Shown in pieces: positions 9,405-23,820 of a stretch of DNA of 64,000 nt. Numbering within the stretch: position 1 is the stretch's first letter; each line of letters starts with the position of its first letter. This DNA comes from Methylotenera versatilis 7 (GTDB lineage: Bacteria > Pseudomonadota > Gammaproteobacteria > Burkholderiales > Methylophilaceae). The notes beneath the pieces are model-generated. The model did no database searches. It was not told the DNA's origin and saw only the letters and a list, made by a program, of their open reading frames with translations. Location of the stretch: the NCBI RefSeq assembly GCF_000799165.1, contig NZ_JUGF01000002.1:806001-870000 (forward strand), in the 5' to 3' direction. Made by a program: the position numbers and the translations under genes.

Positions 9405-9433
9405 AAAAAGCCAAGCGTTTTGCTTGGCTTTTT
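9405..9433 (+). terminator. Intrinsic terminator of erpA
   Basis: A 12-bp stem (AAAAAGCCAAGC / GCTTGGCTTTTT) with a 5-base loop and a T run lies 30 bases after the erpA stop. Confidence 0.92.
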
Positions 9434-9453
9434 AGTTTTTAAAGGGTTATTCA

Positions 9454-10083
9454 ATGAAGAAATATTATTTGGTGCTGTGCATTTTATTCGCGACATTAAT
9501 CGCTGCTTGTAGTGAGAATGCAAAATACACAGCTGTGCCAAAAGACGCGACTGTGCTTATTCTGGGCGATAGTCTAAGTTATGGAACTGGTGCTAAAGAT
9601 GGTGAAGATTATCCAACTTTATTAGCTAAAACCACTGGCTGGCAAATTGTTAACAAAGGAGTTCCCGGGGATACATCGGCAGCTGGTTTAGAGCGTTTGC
9701 CCGATTTGTTAACCGAATATCAGCCACAATTATTAATTGTTGAGCTAGGCGGTAACGATTTTCTGCACCAGCTACCACAAAACCAAACGGAAGCTAATTT
9801 AAAAGCCATTTTATTGTTAGCCAAAGCACAAAACGTTAAAACAATTTTGGTGGCCATTCCAGAATTTAACGCCTTAAGAGCCGCGGTTGGAAATTTAGCT
9901 GACCATCCTATGTATGAAGCGATTGCTAAAGAAACGGCTACGCCATTAATTGCTGATGTATTTTCAAAGGTGTTATCAGATAGAAGTTTGAAGGCTGACC
10001 AAATACATCCAAACGCGACTGGCTACTCAAAAGTGAATGAAAAAATATACAAAGCATTGCAAAAATTGGGCTTTGCGAGCTAA
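9454..10083 (+). CDS. SGNH/GDSL-type esterase lipoprotein (TesA-like arylesterase)
   Basis: Probable periplasmic or membrane-anchored esterase or lysophospholipase. The N terminus is a lipoprotein signal peptide with lipobox LIAAC (Cys about residue 19). The SGNH blocks are intact: GDSLSYG (catalytic Ser) in block I, Gly in NKGVPGDTS, GGND in block III, and DQIHPNATGY with the catalytic Asp and His in block V. The 209-residue length suits TesA/arylesterases. It lies alone, 20 bases after the erpA terminator. TesA is usually a soluble periplasmic protein, so the lipobox marks a lipidated variant. The natural substrate cannot be told from sequence. Confidence 0.88.
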   Translation: MKKYYLVLCILFATLIAACSENAKYTAVPKDATVLILGDSLSYGTGAKDGEDYPTLLAKTTGWQIVNKGVPGDTSAAGLERLPDLLTEYQPQLLIVELGGNDFLHQLPQNQTEANLKAILLLAKAQNVKTILVAIPEFNALRAAVGNLADHPMYEAIAKETATPLIADVFSKVLSDRSLKADQIHPNATGYSKVNEKIYKALQKLGFAS

Positions 10084-10165
10084 TTAATCCATTTTCCAGA
10101 TATAGATACGTCACTTTGGATGTATTTAACAAGGTAATTAAGACGGTTTTGGTAATTTCTAAACG

Positions 10166-11464
10166 TTAGCGCTTTTCAATTGGTACAAACTCACGTCTAT
10201 CCTCACCTCTATACAATTGCCTTGGGCGTCCGATTTTATGTTCAGGGTCGGCATTCATTTCACTCCATTGTGCTACCCAGCCGGCAGTACGGGCTAGGGC
10301 GAAGATAGCTGTGAACATGCTGTTTGGGATACCCATGGCGCGCATGACAATGCCGCTGTAAAAATCGACGTTTGGATACAGTTGGCGTGAGACGAAATAC
10401 TCGTCTTCAAGTGCGATTTTTTCTAGTTCCATTGCCAATTTAAATAGTGGGTCATCTTGTAATCCAAGCTCTTCTAAAACTTCATGGCAAGTGTCGCGCA
10501 TAATGGCGGCGCGTGGATCCATATTGCGATAAACCCTGTGCCCAAAGCCCATTAGGCGGAAAGTGTCGGATTTGTCTTTGGCGCGCTGAATAAATTCACC
10601 AATGCGCGATACATCGCCCATTTCTTCCAGCATTTTTAAGGTTGCTTCATTGGCGCCGCCATGTGCTGGTCCCCAAAGCGATGCAATACCCGCAGCCACG
10701 CTGGCGAAAGGATTCGCGCCACTTGAACCAACGAGTCTAACGGTGGAGGTGGAAGCGTTTTGTTCATGGTCGGCATGCAGAATTAGAATCTTCTCAAACG
10801 CTTTTGCTAGTACTGGATTTGGTACATATTCTTCACATGGTGTGGCAAACATCATGTGCATAAAGTTTTCAGCGTAATTTAGATTGTTTTTTGGGTACAT
10901 AAATGGTTGTCCCAAATTGTATTTGTAGCACCAAGCGGCAATGGTGGGTACTTTTGCCAATAAACGATAAGCAGATGCGATACGGTGTTGTGGGTTGTAT
11001 ACATCCATCGAGTCAAAATAGAAGGCTGACATTGAACCGACAACGCCAATCATGACTGCCATTGGGTGCGCGTCGCGCCGAAAGCCGCGGAATATGTTGC
11101 TAAGTTGATCGTGCAACATGGTGTGGCCGCTGATTCGGTCGGTAAATTCCGTTTTCTGCACGGCATTTGGTAGTTCGCCATGCATTAATAGATAAGACAC
11201 CTCTAAAAAGTTACAGTGCTCTGCCAATTGCTCAATAGGATAACCGCGATGGTAGAGCAGGCCATTTTCGCCATCAATGTAGGTAATATTGGATTGGCAG
11301 GCGGCAGTAGACATAAAGCCTGGGTCGTAAGTAAAGACGCCGTGTTTACCAAGGTTGCGTATATCTATTACGTCATTACCCAAATTACCAGAAAGTACCG
11401 GTAAGTCGATAGGAGTTGCGCCGTTGTCAAAGGTGATGGTGGCTTTGGTTGGTTTTGTAGTCAT
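10166..11464 (-). CDS. gltA: Citrate synthase (hexameric type II)
   Basis: Condenses oxaloacetate and acetyl-CoA at entry to the TCA cycle. The catalytic histidines and their surroundings are clear: [20 protein letters not shown] and [14 protein letters not shown], with the Asp-containing [18 protein letters not shown] near the C terminus. The N-terminal domain (about residues 1-50) is of the NADH-sensitive type II kind, giving 432 residues. ATG 11464 is chosen; an upstream TTG would add two residues. It is monocistronic, convergent with the esterase gene and followed by no TCA genes. Methylotenera-type methylotrophs keep citrate synthase although their TCA cycle is often incomplete, which is general knowledge and not shown here. 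Confidence 0.97.
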   Translation of the reverse strand: MTTKPTKATITFDNGATPIDLPVLSGNLGNDVIDIRNLGKHGVFTYDPGFMSTAACQSNITYIDGENGLLYHRGYPIEQLAEHCNFLEVSYLLMHGELPNAVQKTEFTDRISGHTMLHDQLSNIFRGFRRDAHPMAVMIGVVGSMSAFYFDSMDVYNPQHRIASAYRLLAKVPTIAAWCYKYNLGQPFMYPKNNLNYAENFMHMMFATPCEEYVPNPVLAKAFEKILILHADHEQNASTSTVRLVGSSGANPFASVAAGIASLWGPAHGGANEATLKMLEEMGDVSRIGEFIQRAKDKSDTFRLMGFGHRVYRNMDPRAAIMRDTCHEVLEELGLQDDPLFKLAMELEKIALEDEYFVSRQLYPNVDFYSGIVMRAMGIPNSMFTAIFALARTAGWVAQWSEMNADPEHKIGRPRQLYRGEDRREFVPIEKR

Positions 11465-11531
11465 AATCAATCTTTATTAGGCATTTTGGTTCGTTTAATC
11501 AAGCAGCAATAATACCAAAGGTATAAAGTCC

Positions 11532-12662
11532 TTAGGCAGAATAAATTGCACCCAGCACACGCAAGCCTTTTGCGCCTGTGACGGCTGGCAAGTTGCCGGG
11601 TTTGTGGCTGATGCTTTGTTTGGCAAGCCAGGCAAAGGCTGCGGCCTCAACCCAATCTACACCTACGCCTAATTCTGCCGTAGTTGCTAGTACAGCCGAA
11701 GGCTGTGTATTGGCTAACATTGTTTTTAAATGTTGAATGAGCAAGGTGTTGTGAGCGCCGCCGCCGCACAAATAAACCGCATCAACATCTCCACAATATC
11801 GGGTAAGTGCCTCATGAATGGTGTGTGCGGTAAGTGCAACCAGTGTATGCGCTACATCTTGGGGTCTGTAATCCGTATTCTCTAAATATTGCATCAACCA
11901 GGCATCGTTAAACAAATCGCGGCCAGTGCTTTTTGGCGCTTGTAACGCAAAATAGGGTTCAGCCAGCATTTGTGATAATAATGGCTGAATAATTTCGCCT
12001 GAAGCCGCCCACTCACCGTTTGCGTCGTAATCTTTATCCAGATGTCGTTTTATCCATGCATCCAGCAACATATTGCCTGGGCCGGAATCAAAGCCCAAAA
12101 CTTTCCCTGAGTTTAAATCGTCATTATTTTTTGCCAAATAGGTAATATTGGCAATGCCGCCTATGTTAATAAGCGCACGATTGCTTTGTTTGGAACCAAA
12201 TACCGCCTGATGAAATGCCGGCACTAACGGCGCGCCTTGACCACCAGCTGCAATATCGCGACTTCTAAAATCAGATACCACCGTAATGTTGCTGAGTTCT
12301 GCCAGTAAGGCCGCATTGCCAATTTGCAAAGTAAATCCGAGCTCCGGCCTGTGGCGTATGGTCTGGCCATGGCAGCCGACTGCCGTGACTTGATTTGCCT
12401 GTAAGTTTTGCTTGGTTAGTAAAGCGTTAACCGCCTCTGCATATAAAAATGCGAGCTTATTTGCCGTTAAGGCCGTTGTTTCTAACTCGTTGTCAGCGGC
12501 GGTATGTAGCTGTAACAATTGAGTTTTTAATGCTTGCGGATACGCCAAAAAATGCGTTGAGATGACTTGGCATGTGTCATCCTTTAAATCGCAAAGTGCA
12601 ACGTCAATGCCGTCTAAACTGGTGCCGGACATAATGCCGATGAAAAGTTGTGCTTTAACCAT
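11532..12662 (-). CDS. anmK: Anhydro-N-acetylmuramic acid kinase
   Basis: Phosphorylates and opens 1,6-anhydro-MurNAc during recycling of cell-wall fragments. The family's opening MSGTSLDGIDVALCDL is present, with GQTIRHRP, the DFRSRDIAAGGQGAPLVPAFH block and NIGGIANITYL. The DSGPGNMLLDAWI segment belongs to the ASKHA-fold nucleotide/sugar site. Normal length (376 residues). The start is two bases after the stop of the M23 murein peptidase, so the two peptidoglycan-related genes form an operon. Confidence 0.96.
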   Translation of the reverse strand: MVKAQLFIGIMSGTSLDGIDVALCDLKDDTCQVISTHFLAYPQALKTQLLQLHTAADNELETTALTANKLAFLYAEAVNALLTKQNLQANQVTAVGCHGQTIRHRPELGFTLQIGNAALLAELSNITVVSDFRSRDIAAGGQGAPLVPAFHQAVFGSKQSNRALINIGGIANITYLAKNNDDLNSGKVLGFDSGPGNMLLDAWIKRHLDKDYDANGEWAASGEIIQPLLSQMLAEPYFALQAPKSTGRDLFNDAWLMQYLENTDYRPQDVAHTLVALTAHTIHEALTRYCGDVDAVYLCGGGAHNTLLIQHLKTMLANTQPSAVLATTAELGVGVDWVEAAAFAWLAKQSISHKPGNLPAVTGAKGLRVLGAIYSA

Positions 12663-12664
12663 GT

Positions 12665-14011
12665 TTAATCCGTGCTGGCTGTTTGTCGACGGTTTAGCAT
12701 TTCAATCTGCGCCATCAAATTCAAACTTTGTTCATCGAAAGCTTTTTTATACTGGCCATCTATTGGCACGCTCATCGGCAACGCCACAGTCATTGGGTCT
12801 CGATGTACTTTATTCACCAGAAACTCGTAATGCAAATGCGGACCAGTGGCCAAGCCTGTCATGCCGACAAAGCCGATAATATCTCCTTGCGCTACACGCA
12901 TGCCTCTACGTAAGCCCGCTGCGAAGCCTGATAAATGTCCATAAACGGTGCTGATGCCGTTTTCATGTTTGAGCACAATCACATTGCCATATCCGCCTTT
13001 GCGTCCGACAAAGTCGACTACGCCATTGCCGGAAGCCTTAATGCGCGTGCCAGATGGCGCCGCCATATCGACACCTTTGTGCGCTTTGATGCGATTTAAA
13101 ATAGGATGGTAGCGCCCAGTGCTGAATGATGAGCTGATGCGTGTAAATTCCAGCGGTGAACGTAAAAAGGACTTATGCAAACTTTTGCCTTCGGGCGTGT
13201 AGTAAGCAAACTTGCCTTCAGCATCACCAAAATGAATCGCCTGGTATTTTTTGCCTTTATTGACAAACTCAACGGCTAATACATTGCCAACTTTCATCAT
13301 CTCGCCAGCGTTATAAAAAGCCTCATACACCACATTGAAATGGTCACCAGACCTTAAATCATTATAAAAATCGATATCACTGGAAAATATATCGGCGATT
13401 TGTAAGGCAACTTGGTCAGGTATGCCGGCATCATCCGTCGCGCCGAATAGCGAATTAACAATAGTGGCCGATTTTAAAATTTGGTGATTTTGCAGAATTA
13501 ACTTTTGAGTGGCTACTTGGTATCCTGCGGGCGTTAAGCCGGCTACCAAGATAGTTTCATTATCTACTTCGTATTCTAAATGCAGCAGTTTGCCGTCCAA
13601 ATTGGTTTTAATTTCCAATGAGTGGCCAGGAATTAATCGTGTGTTAATCGCGCGCGCATCCGGTGAAATCGTCAAAAATTTAATGGCATCTTCATCACGT
13701 ACCGACATGCGTCTAAATAAGCTACCTAAAGTATCGTCGCGCCGCACTTGGTCGATTTGCCAGAACTCTTCATTGCGATCTACGTTATGTACCGCTAGCG
13801 GCAGAGTAACACCTTCGGTCACTATTTCAGATTTAACGTAACGTGGCTGATTCGGCGATGCTGTACCAAAAGCCGCGATGACGGCAAAAAAAGGTAGTAA
13901 TAATAAGACTGCGGCCCAGCGTAATTTTATTTTACGCAAGCCCTGTAATAAGTTTTGCGTTAAAATAGCAGGCTTAAATTTCTGCTTGTTTCTGTTAAAA
14001 AATTGCGACAT
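12665..14011 (-). CDS. M23 family murein DD-endopeptidase, membrane-anchored
   Basis: Probable zinc endopeptidase that cleaves peptidoglycan cross-links. The N terminus has a basic stretch and one hydrophobic anchor (about residues 32-48). A LysM-like/OapA-type region follows (about 70-140, with DDTLGSLFRRMSV). The M23 (LytM) domain fills about residues 300-410; its zinc ligands appear in HKGVDMAAPSGT (His, Asp) and HLHYEF, and YGHLSG holds the catalytic histidine. All ligands are intact, so it should be active rather than an EnvC-type activator. It resembles E. coli MepM in layout. Operon with anmK two bases downstream; divergent from tyrS. Confidence 0.93.
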   Translation of the reverse strand: MSQFFNRNKQKFKPAILTQNLLQGLRKIKLRWAAVLLLLPFFAVIAAFGTASPNQPRYVKSEIVTEGVTLPLAVHNVDRNEEFWQIDQVRRDDTLGSLFRRMSVRDEDAIKFLTISPDARAINTRLIPGHSLEIKTNLDGKLLHLEYEVDNETILVAGLTPAGYQVATQKLILQNHQILKSATIVNSLFGATDDAGIPDQVALQIADIFSSDIDFYNDLRSGDHFNVVYEAFYNAGEMMKVGNVLAVEFVNKGKKYQAIHFGDAEGKFAYYTPEGKSLHKSFLRSPLEFTRISSSFSTGRYHPILNRIKAHKGVDMAAPSGTRIKASGNGVVDFVGRKGGYGNVIVLKHENGISTVYGHLSGFAAGLRRGMRVAQGDIIGFVGMTGLATGPHLHYEFLVNKVHRDPMTVALPMSVPIDGQYKKAFDEQSLNLMAQIEMLNRRQTASTD

Positions 14012-14150
14012 AAAAAGTAACTAAAACTGCTTAAAAGCTTGGATAGCAAAGCCTCTTGCTTGGAATCGAAAAAGCATAGTAACAGAATTTTTCTTGTAAT
14101 AAAAAGTAACAGTTTGTAGGACAGCCACCTTTTAACCATTGGAAAATGCC

Positions 14151-15362
14151 GTGAATACCAGTATTGATATAAATCTTAATCAATCATTAGCCATCATTAA
14201 ACGCGGCTGTGACGAGTTGTTAATTGAACATGAATTAGTTGAAAAGTTAAAAAAAGGAACGCCCTTACGCATTAAAGCTGGCTTTGATCCTACTGCACCA
14301 GACTTGCATCTGGGCCATACCGTATTGATCAACAAATTACGGCATTTTCAGGATCTGGGCCATCACATACTGTTTTTGATTGGGGATTTTACCGGCATGA
14401 TCGGCGACCCAACTGGCAAAAGTGTCACGCGTCCGCCTTTAACAAAAGAGCAGGTGGCAGAAAATGCGCAGTCCTATGCCGAACAGGTATTTAAAATTTT
14501 GGATAAAGATAAAACCGACATTGTGTTCAACTCTGCCTGGTTAACCGATTTAGGTGCGGCAGGTATGTTAAGGCTGGCTTCCAGTCTAACCGTTGCCCGC
14601 ATGTTAGAGCGCGATGACTTTTCCAAGCGTTTCAAAGGCAATCAGCCAATTGCGATACACGAATTTATGTATCCATTACTGCAAGGTTACGATTCGGTCG
14701 CGCTTAAAGCGGACGTTGAATTGGGCGGTACCGATCAAAAATTCAATCTGTTAATGGGGCGTGAGTTACAGAAACAAGCTGGCCAAAGCCAGCAATGCGT
14801 ACTGACGATGCCGTTACTAGAGGGTTTGGACGGCGTAAATAAAATGTCCAAATCACTCAATAACTATATTGGTATTAATGAACCACCCGAAATTATTTTC
14901 GCCAAGCTTATGTCTGTTAGTGATGAATTAATGTGGCGCTATATAGAGTTGCTATCGTTTGAATCGCTAGAAACTGTTCAGCAATGGAAAGCCGCCGTAG
15001 CTGCAGGTGAAAACCCGCGTAATATTAAAGTGAGATTCGCGCAGGAAATCGTGGCGCGCTTTCATAGCCAAGCGGATGCTGAAAAAGCGCTGAACGATTT
15101 TCAAACGCGCGCCAAAGGCGGTGTGCCGGACGAAGTGCCGGAAGTAATTGTGAATATTGATGGTGCAAGTATTGGTATTGCACAATTACTTAAACTAGCT
15201 GGCTTGGTCGAAAGTACATCCGAAGCGAATCGTGCGATTGATCAGGGTGGTGTAAAGCTGGATAGTGAAAAGGTGTTGGATAAAAATTTGCAGATCGATA
15301 AAGGTGTTTCCGTTATTGCGCAAGTAGGTAAGCGCAAATTTGCCAGGATTAATCTGGTTTAA
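14151..15362 (+). CDS. tyrS: Tyrosyl-tRNA synthetase
   Basis: Class I aminoacyl-tRNA synthetase that charges tRNA-Tyr. The HIGH-type motif is HLGH (about residue 53) and the KMSKS motif is intact (KMSKSLNN, about 230). The tail (about 340-403) is an S4 RNA-binding domain. [12 protein letters not shown] and the compact insertion pattern place it in the TyrZ-like subgroup common in betaproteobacteria. The start is GTG 14151 with a GGAAAA element just upstream, or TTG 14139, which would add four residues; I favour GTG. The gene sits immediately upstream of the rRNA operon promoters. Confidence 0.95.
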   Translation: MNTSIDINLNQSLAIIKRGCDELLIEHELVEKLKKGTPLRIKAGFDPTAPDLHLGHTVLINKLRHFQDLGHHILFLIGDFTGMIGDPTGKSVTRPPLTKEQVAENAQSYAEQVFKILDKDKTDIVFNSAWLTDLGAAGMLRLASSLTVARMLERDDFSKRFKGNQPIAIHEFMYPLLQGYDSVALKADVELGGTDQKFNLLMGRELQKQAGQSQQCVLTMPLLEGLDGVNKMSKSLNNYIGINEPPEIIFAKLMSVSDELMWRYIELLSFESLETVQQWKAAVAAGENPRNIKVRFAQEIVARFHSQADAEKALNDFQTRAKGGVPDEVPEVIVNIDGASIGIAQLLKLAGLVESTSEANRAIDQGGVKLDSEKVLDKNLQIDKGVSVIAQVGKRKFARINLV

Positions 15363-15425
15363 TTGGCAGTATTGATCAATATCTTCATTGGATTGTAACA
15401 ATTTTGTAACTTCGTGAAATAGGGC

Positions 15426-15453
15426 TTGACCAAAATTTAAGCCTCTGTAGAAT
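15426..15453 (+). promoter_or_regulatory. rRNA operon promoter P1
   Basis: TTGACC (15426-15431), 16-base spacer, TAGAAT (15448-15453), then GCGCACCTCG. It is the weakest of three aligned copies because the -10 departs from consensus. The GC-rich segment after the -10 is the type of discriminator associated with ppGpp/DksA-controlled rRNA promoters. Confidence 0.75.
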
Positions 15454-15549
15454 GCGCACCTCGTTACAGACAACCGTTAACGAAAAGCAATAAAAAAGTC
15501 GCACTAAAATACACCGTTAATATTAATTAGAAGTCTTTAAAAATTAGTG

Positions 15550-15577
15550 TTGACGTGGCTTAAATGCTCTGTATAAT
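15550..15577 (+). promoter_or_regulatory. rRNA operon promoter P2
   Basis: TTGACG (15550-15555), 16-base spacer, consensus TATAAT (15572-15577), then the same GCGCACCTCG discriminator as P1 and P3. Confidence 0.85.
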
Positions 15578-15672
15578 GCGCACCTCGTTACAGATAACCG
15601 TTAACGAAAAGTAGTAAAAAAGCCGCACTAAAATACACCGTTAATATTAATTGGCAATCTTTAAAATTAGTG

Positions 15673-15700
15673 TTGACGTGGCATAAATGCTCTGTATAAT
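15673..15700 (+). promoter_or_regulatory. rRNA operon promoter P3 (proximal)
   Basis: TTGACG (15673-15678), 16-base spacer, TATAAT (15695-15700) and GCGCACCTCG. The copy nearest 16S, about 390 bases upstream of the mature end. Confidence 0.85.
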
Positions 15701-15740
15701 GCGCACCTCGTTAACGCAAAGCGTGAAACGAAAAGCTCAA

Positions 15741-15782
15741 AAGTGACTCACTTTTTGTAGTGGATAAAAAGCTCTTTAACAA
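15741..15782 (+). promoter_or_regulatory. rRNA leader antitermination site (hairpin plus boxA)
   Basis: AAGTGA-C-TCACTT (15741-15753) is a boxB-like palindrome. GCTCTTTAACA (15771-15781) matches the boxA element that recruits NusB/S10 antitermination factors. The rest of the leader to 16095 has no ORF and presumably holds processing stems for 16S. Confidence 0.75.
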
Positions 15783-16095
15783 ACTGAACGACTGATAAGT
15801 GTGGGTGTTTGTGGTCAAGACACATTGACTTAGACGCAACGAATGCTTGGCTTCGGCCTTGAATGTTTTGTTGTTTGGTTTAAGTCAATACTCAAGATAA
15901 CAAATGCTTACACTTAAATTTATGACAAGTATGTAATAAGGCTTATTTAGCAATAAATAAGCAGTACACAAACCTTGACAATGAATTTGAGAAAAACAGC
16001 TCAACACATACTTAGAATTTCTCTAAGACATGATTGGGTTGCAAAGCAAAAAGCGAATACCACCTCGAAAGAGGAAAAAGTAATAGTCATACATT

Positions 16096-17638
<1,543 letters not shown>

Positions 17639-17749
17639 GAGAACAAACCTTGGTTGCAAACATTCACACTTATCAGTCGTTCGGCAGTAGCAACATCAAA
17701 AAAGATTGGCCAACATAGCAAAAGCAGCAATGTGATTGCTACCTTAACA

Positions 17750-17826
17750 GGGTCTGTAGCTCAGCTGGTTAGAGCACCGTCTTGATAAGGCGGGGGTCGA
17801 TGGTTCGAGTCCATCCAGACCCACCA
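17750..17826 (+). tRNA. tRNA-Ile (GAT)
   Basis: Seven-base acceptor stem GGGTCTG/CAGACCC, anticodon GAT in CTTGATAAG, GGTTCGAGT T-loop and encoded CCA. First tRNA of the 16S-23S spacer. Confidence 0.97.
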
Positions 17827-17841
17827 GATTAAACCTCAAAT

Positions 17842-17917
17842 GGGGGATTAGCTCAGCTGGGAGAGCACCTGCTTTGCAAGCAGGGGGTCAACGGTTCGAT
17901 CCCGTTATCCTCCACCA
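17842..17917 (+). tRNA. tRNA-Ala (TGC)
   Basis: Acceptor stem GGGGGAT/ATCCTCC, anticodon TGC in CTTTGCAAG, GGTTCGATC T-loop and encoded CCA. It follows tRNA-Ile by 15 bases, the usual Ile-Ala order. Confidence 0.97.
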
Positions 17918-18310
17918 AACAATTTTGATGTTGTAAGTAAGCTAAGAAATTAGAAGCAAGCATTTAACAATGAGTGTTTACTTCTAGTTTTTAACTAGAC
18001 TGATCTTTAACAAAATGGAAGAAGTAAAGTGAATGCACATTATTGTGATGATATGTGTGTATTCAAAATGGGTAGTAATTGATTGCAAAATCGAAATATT
18101 TTGCTTCGTTTAGTTCCAGTTAGATAGTGTCGTAATTGATAGTAATATCGGTTACAACATGAAATAACCAAGAAATAAATGAAACAAAAAACCAGTTAAT
18201 GTTGTACAACCTTGCAGCATTAACGAAGTAGCTTTAGAAAAAACTATAACGCATGTTCTCATGCATGATGATATCTGGATTTAAAAAGGGTTCAGGTGTT
18301 AACGTTATAG
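17918..18310 (+). other. Spacer between tRNA-Ala and 23S
   Basis: AT-rich transcribed spacer without an ORF. TGATCTTTAACAA (18001-18013) is a second boxA-like element for antitermination through 23S. The segment just before 18311 (ACGTTATAGGATCAAG) is complementary to the sequence around the 23S 3' end (CTTGATCCTATAAC), forming the 23S processing stem. Confidence 0.75.
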
Positions 18311-21197
<2,887 letters not shown>

Positions 21198-21383
21198 ATA
21201 ACCTTAATACTTGAATGTATCCAAGATTAACGGTTTGTTCTAAAGCAAGATAATGTAATCAATACCATTAAAACTTTACTTCTTCCAATTTGTTACAGAC
21301 GCCTCATGAAAATGAGACGGCAACACAGCATAATCGCTTGTGAACAGCTAATGAAGATTAGCGACGCACGAGAAACCAGTTAT

Positions 21384-21498
21384 GCTTGGCGGCCATAGCG
21401 GTTTGGACCCACCCCTTCCCATCTCGAACAGGGCCGTGAAACGAACCAGCGCCAATGATAGTATGCTTTTTGCATGCGAAAGTAGGTCACTGCCAAGC
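21384..21498 (+). rRNA. rrf: 5S ribosomal RNA
   Basis: Terminal stem GCTTGGC/GCCAAGC, with CCCACCCCTTCCCATCTCGAAC and the GAAAGTAGGTCACTGCC end typical of 5S. About 115 bases, lying 186 bases after 23S. Confidence 0.95.
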
Positions 21499-21509
21499 TA
21501 TTTACACTA

Positions 21510-21556
21510 AATCATCGTGAGATGATTGACGATAAACCCTCCTCGTGAGGGTTTAT
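21510..21556 (+). terminator. Double hairpin ending the rRNA operon
   Basis: AATCATC-GTGA-GATGATT (21510-21527) is followed by a 10-bp stem ATAAACCCTC / GAGGGTTTAT (21532-21556, 5-base loop). The T-rich tail after the second stem is short, so termination may need both hairpins. Confidence 0.7.
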
Positions 21557-21765
21557 TCGTTTGGAGCGGCACATTCAGGGGTGGCGGTTGATTGGTTAGC
21601 TGCTTTCTGTCGAATGTGACTTTATTAGAGATGTTAAGGATGTGGCGTGCGTGTAAGAGTCATTCCAATTACTTGAATTAATTGGTATAATATAGCAATA
21701 ATTTGGTGGGCTTTGTGCCCATTTTTTGTTTCTGCTCGGTATGTAGCGTTTAAGGAAGTGCGGTA

Positions 21766-22251
21766 ATGCAAGATTTGCATGGCTTAATAGATAAAACGGT
21801 CACTCAGCTAGGTTTTGAGTTGGTTGATCTTGAAATCTCGAATCGCGGTAAATTGTTGCGTGTGTTCATTGATAAACTTAACCCGATAGATATCAAGGAT
21901 AGTGTCAATATTGATGATTGCGTGTTGGTGAGCAATCAGTTGGGGAATGTATTAACCGTGGATCATGAGATTGATTATGATCGATTGGAGATTTCTTCGG
22001 CGGGAATGGATCGTGTACTTAAAAAAGAAAAAGATTTTGTACGCTTTGCGGGTGAGCGCGCGCAAATCAAATTGCGTATCGGTGTTAAAGATGAAAGCGC
22101 TAACGCGGCTAAAAGTGCTCTGCCACGTAAAACATTCTTGGGTATTTTAAAGGGTGTTGAGGATGGCAATGTTTTGATGGATTTTGAAGGTAATGTGTAT
22201 AAATTGGCTTTAAGTAACATCGATAAGGCACGTTTAAGCCCTGAGTTTTAG
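21766..22251 (+). CDS. rimP: Ribosome maturation factor RimP
   Basis: Assists 30S assembly. The protein (161 residues) has the RimP N-terminal alpha/beta domain (VTQLGFELVDLEISNRGKLLRVFIDK, with VNIDDCVLVSNQLG and YDRLEISSAGMDRVLKKEKDFVRFAG) and a C-terminal SH3-like domain (about 95-160, with GNVYKLALSNIDKARLSPEF). Its AAGGAAG ribosome-binding site is seven bases from ATG 21766. It leads the conserved rimP-nusA-infB-rbfA-truB operon. A TATAAT at 21686-21691 could be its -10, with a poor -35 (TTCCAA at 17 bases). Confidence 0.96.
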   Translation: MQDLHGLIDKTVTQLGFELVDLEISNRGKLLRVFIDKLNPIDIKDSVNIDDCVLVSNQLGNVLTVDHEIDYDRLEISSAGMDRVLKKEKDFVRFAGERAQIKLRIGVKDESANAAKSALPRKTFLGILKGVEDGNVLMDFEGNVYKLALSNIDKARLSPEF

Positions 22252-22335
22252 GCTGTTTTAGTGTTTTGTCGCCTCACATTTAATGTGAGGTAAATAGTGA
22301 CGGTAAATTAGAATATATAAGAGTTGGAGATTGTG

Positions 22336-23802
22336 ATGAGTCGTGAAATTTTATTACTGGTAGATGCTTTAGCTCACGAAAAAAACGTGAGTAAAGAGGT
22401 GATTTTTACAGCTTTAGAGTTAGCTTTGGCATCAGCTACCAAGAAAAAACATCATGACGATGCAGATATCCGCGTGACAATTGACCGCGAAAGTGGTGCG
22501 TATGAAACCTTTAGACGCTGGCAATATGTGGAGTATGATTTGCTGGAAAACTCTGCTTATCAGTTTGACGAAGAGAGCGAGCATGCTAAAGGCCGCGCTA
22601 TTGGCGACTATTATGAAGAGCCATTGGAATCAATTGAATTTGGTCGTATTGGCGCGCAGGCAGCTAAACAGGTTATTTTGCAAAAAGTACGTGAAGCTGA
22701 ACGTGAACAAATTCTAGAAGACTTTTTAAGCCGCAATGAGAATTTGGTCACCGGCGTGATTAAGCGTATGGAAAAAGGCAGTGCGATTATTGAAGTAGGT
22801 CGCATCGAATGTTTATTGCCGCGTGAAGCGATGATTCCAAAAGAGAATTTACGTGTTGGTGATCGCGTGCGTGCCTATCTGTCTCGTATTGAGCGTGGCG
22901 GCCGTGGCCCACAATTGATTTTATCGCGTATTGCACCAGACTTTTTGAAGCGCTTATTTGAATTGGAAGTGCCGGAAATTGAAGAGGGCTTGCTGGAAAT
23001 TCGTGCTGCTGCGCGAGATCCTGGTTTGCGATCTAAAATTGCAGTCAAAACCAATGATCAGCGTTTGGATCCGGTGGGTACTTGCGTCGGTATGCGCGGT
23101 TCACGTGTGCAAGCGGTGACAGGCGAGTTGGCTGGTGAGCGCGTAGATATTATATTGTGGAGTATGGAGCCAGCACAATTTGTTATTAACGCGATGGCAC
23201 CTGCGGAAGTTTCATCTATCGTTGTCGATGAAGATGCGCATAGCATGGACGTGGTGGTAAATGAAGAGCAATTGGCTTTAGCCATTGGTCGTGGCGGACA
23301 AAATGTACGCTTGGCATCAGAGCTAACTGGCTGGACGTTAAATATCTTGACTGAAGAGCAGGCGGCTGAGAAAAATCAAACCGAGTATGCAAATGTCAGC
23401 CAATTATTTATGGAAAAATTGGATGTGGATGAAGAGGTTGCCGACATCTTGGTACAAGAAGGCTTCAGCACGTTAGAAGAAATTGCTTACGTACCATTGG
23501 CTGAAATGGCTGAGATTGATGCGTTTGATGAGGACACGATTAACGAATTGCGTTCGCGTGCACGCGCAGCTTTACTCACTGAAGCTATCGCAAAAGAAGA
23601 GAAAGTAGAAGAGGCGGCTGAAGATTTGCTAGCAATGGAAGGCATGGATGATGCAACCGCACATTTATTGGCCTCTAAAGGTATTTCTGCGATGGATGAT
23701 TTAGCTGAGCTAGCAGTTGATGAGCTAGTCGAGATGACTGGTATGGATGCAGAACGCGCTAAAAACTTAATTATGACAGCACGTGCACCTTGGTTTGAGT
23801 GA
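22336..23802 (+). CDS. nusA: Transcription termination/antitermination factor NusA
   Basis: Binds RNA polymerase and modulates pausing, termination and rRNA antitermination. Domain order is the RNAP-binding N-terminal domain (1 to about 125), S1 (about 130-200, [19 protein letters not shown]), KH1 and KH2 (about 200-345, with [17 protein letters not shown] and [18 protein letters not shown]), then two C-terminal acidic AR repeats (about 360-488). Having two AR repeats is the long proteobacterial form. ATG 22336 has GGAG six bases upstream and is preferred to the TTG at 22324. It acts on the boxA sites of the rRNA operon just upstream. Confidence 0.97.
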   Translation: MSREILLLVDALAHEKNVSKEVIFTALELALASATKKKHHDDADIRVTIDRESGAYETFRRWQYVEYDLLENSAYQFDEESEHAKGRAIGDYYEEPLESIEFGRIGAQAAKQVILQKVREAEREQILEDFLSRNENLVTGVIKRMEKGSAIIEVGRIECLLPREAMIPKENLRVGDRVRAYLSRIERGGRGPQLILSRIAPDFLKRLFELEVPEIEEGLLEIRAAARDPGLRSKIAVKTNDQRLDPVGTCVGMRGSRVQAVTGELAGERVDIILWSMEPAQFVINAMAPAEVSSIVVDEDAHSMDVVVNEEQLALAIGRGGQNVRLASELTGWTLNILTEEQAAEKNQTEYANVSQLFMEKLDVDEEVADILVQEGFSTLEEIAYVPLAEMAEIDAFDEDTINELRSRARAALLTEAIAKEEKVEEAAEDLLAMEGMDDATAHLLASKGISAMDDLAELAVDELVEMTGMDAERAKNLIMTARAPWFE

Positions 23803-23820
23803 TCTGTGATTTAAATAAAC

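Larger units (their letters stand above)
15454..15714 (+). repeat. Tandem 123-124 bp repeats carrying the rRNA promoters
   Basis: The block beginning GCGCACCTCGTTACAGA, through AACCGTTAACGAAAAG and GCACTAAAATACACCG, to the next promoter recurs with a few substitutions. The three -10 boxes are at 15448, 15572 and 15695, a period of 124 then 123 bases. The copies look like recent promoter duplication. Confidence 0.8.

Noticed and set aside
15454-15714. A CRISPR array in the rRNA leader
   Set aside because: The repeats are 123-124 bp with promoters inside, with no short unique spacers of constant size.
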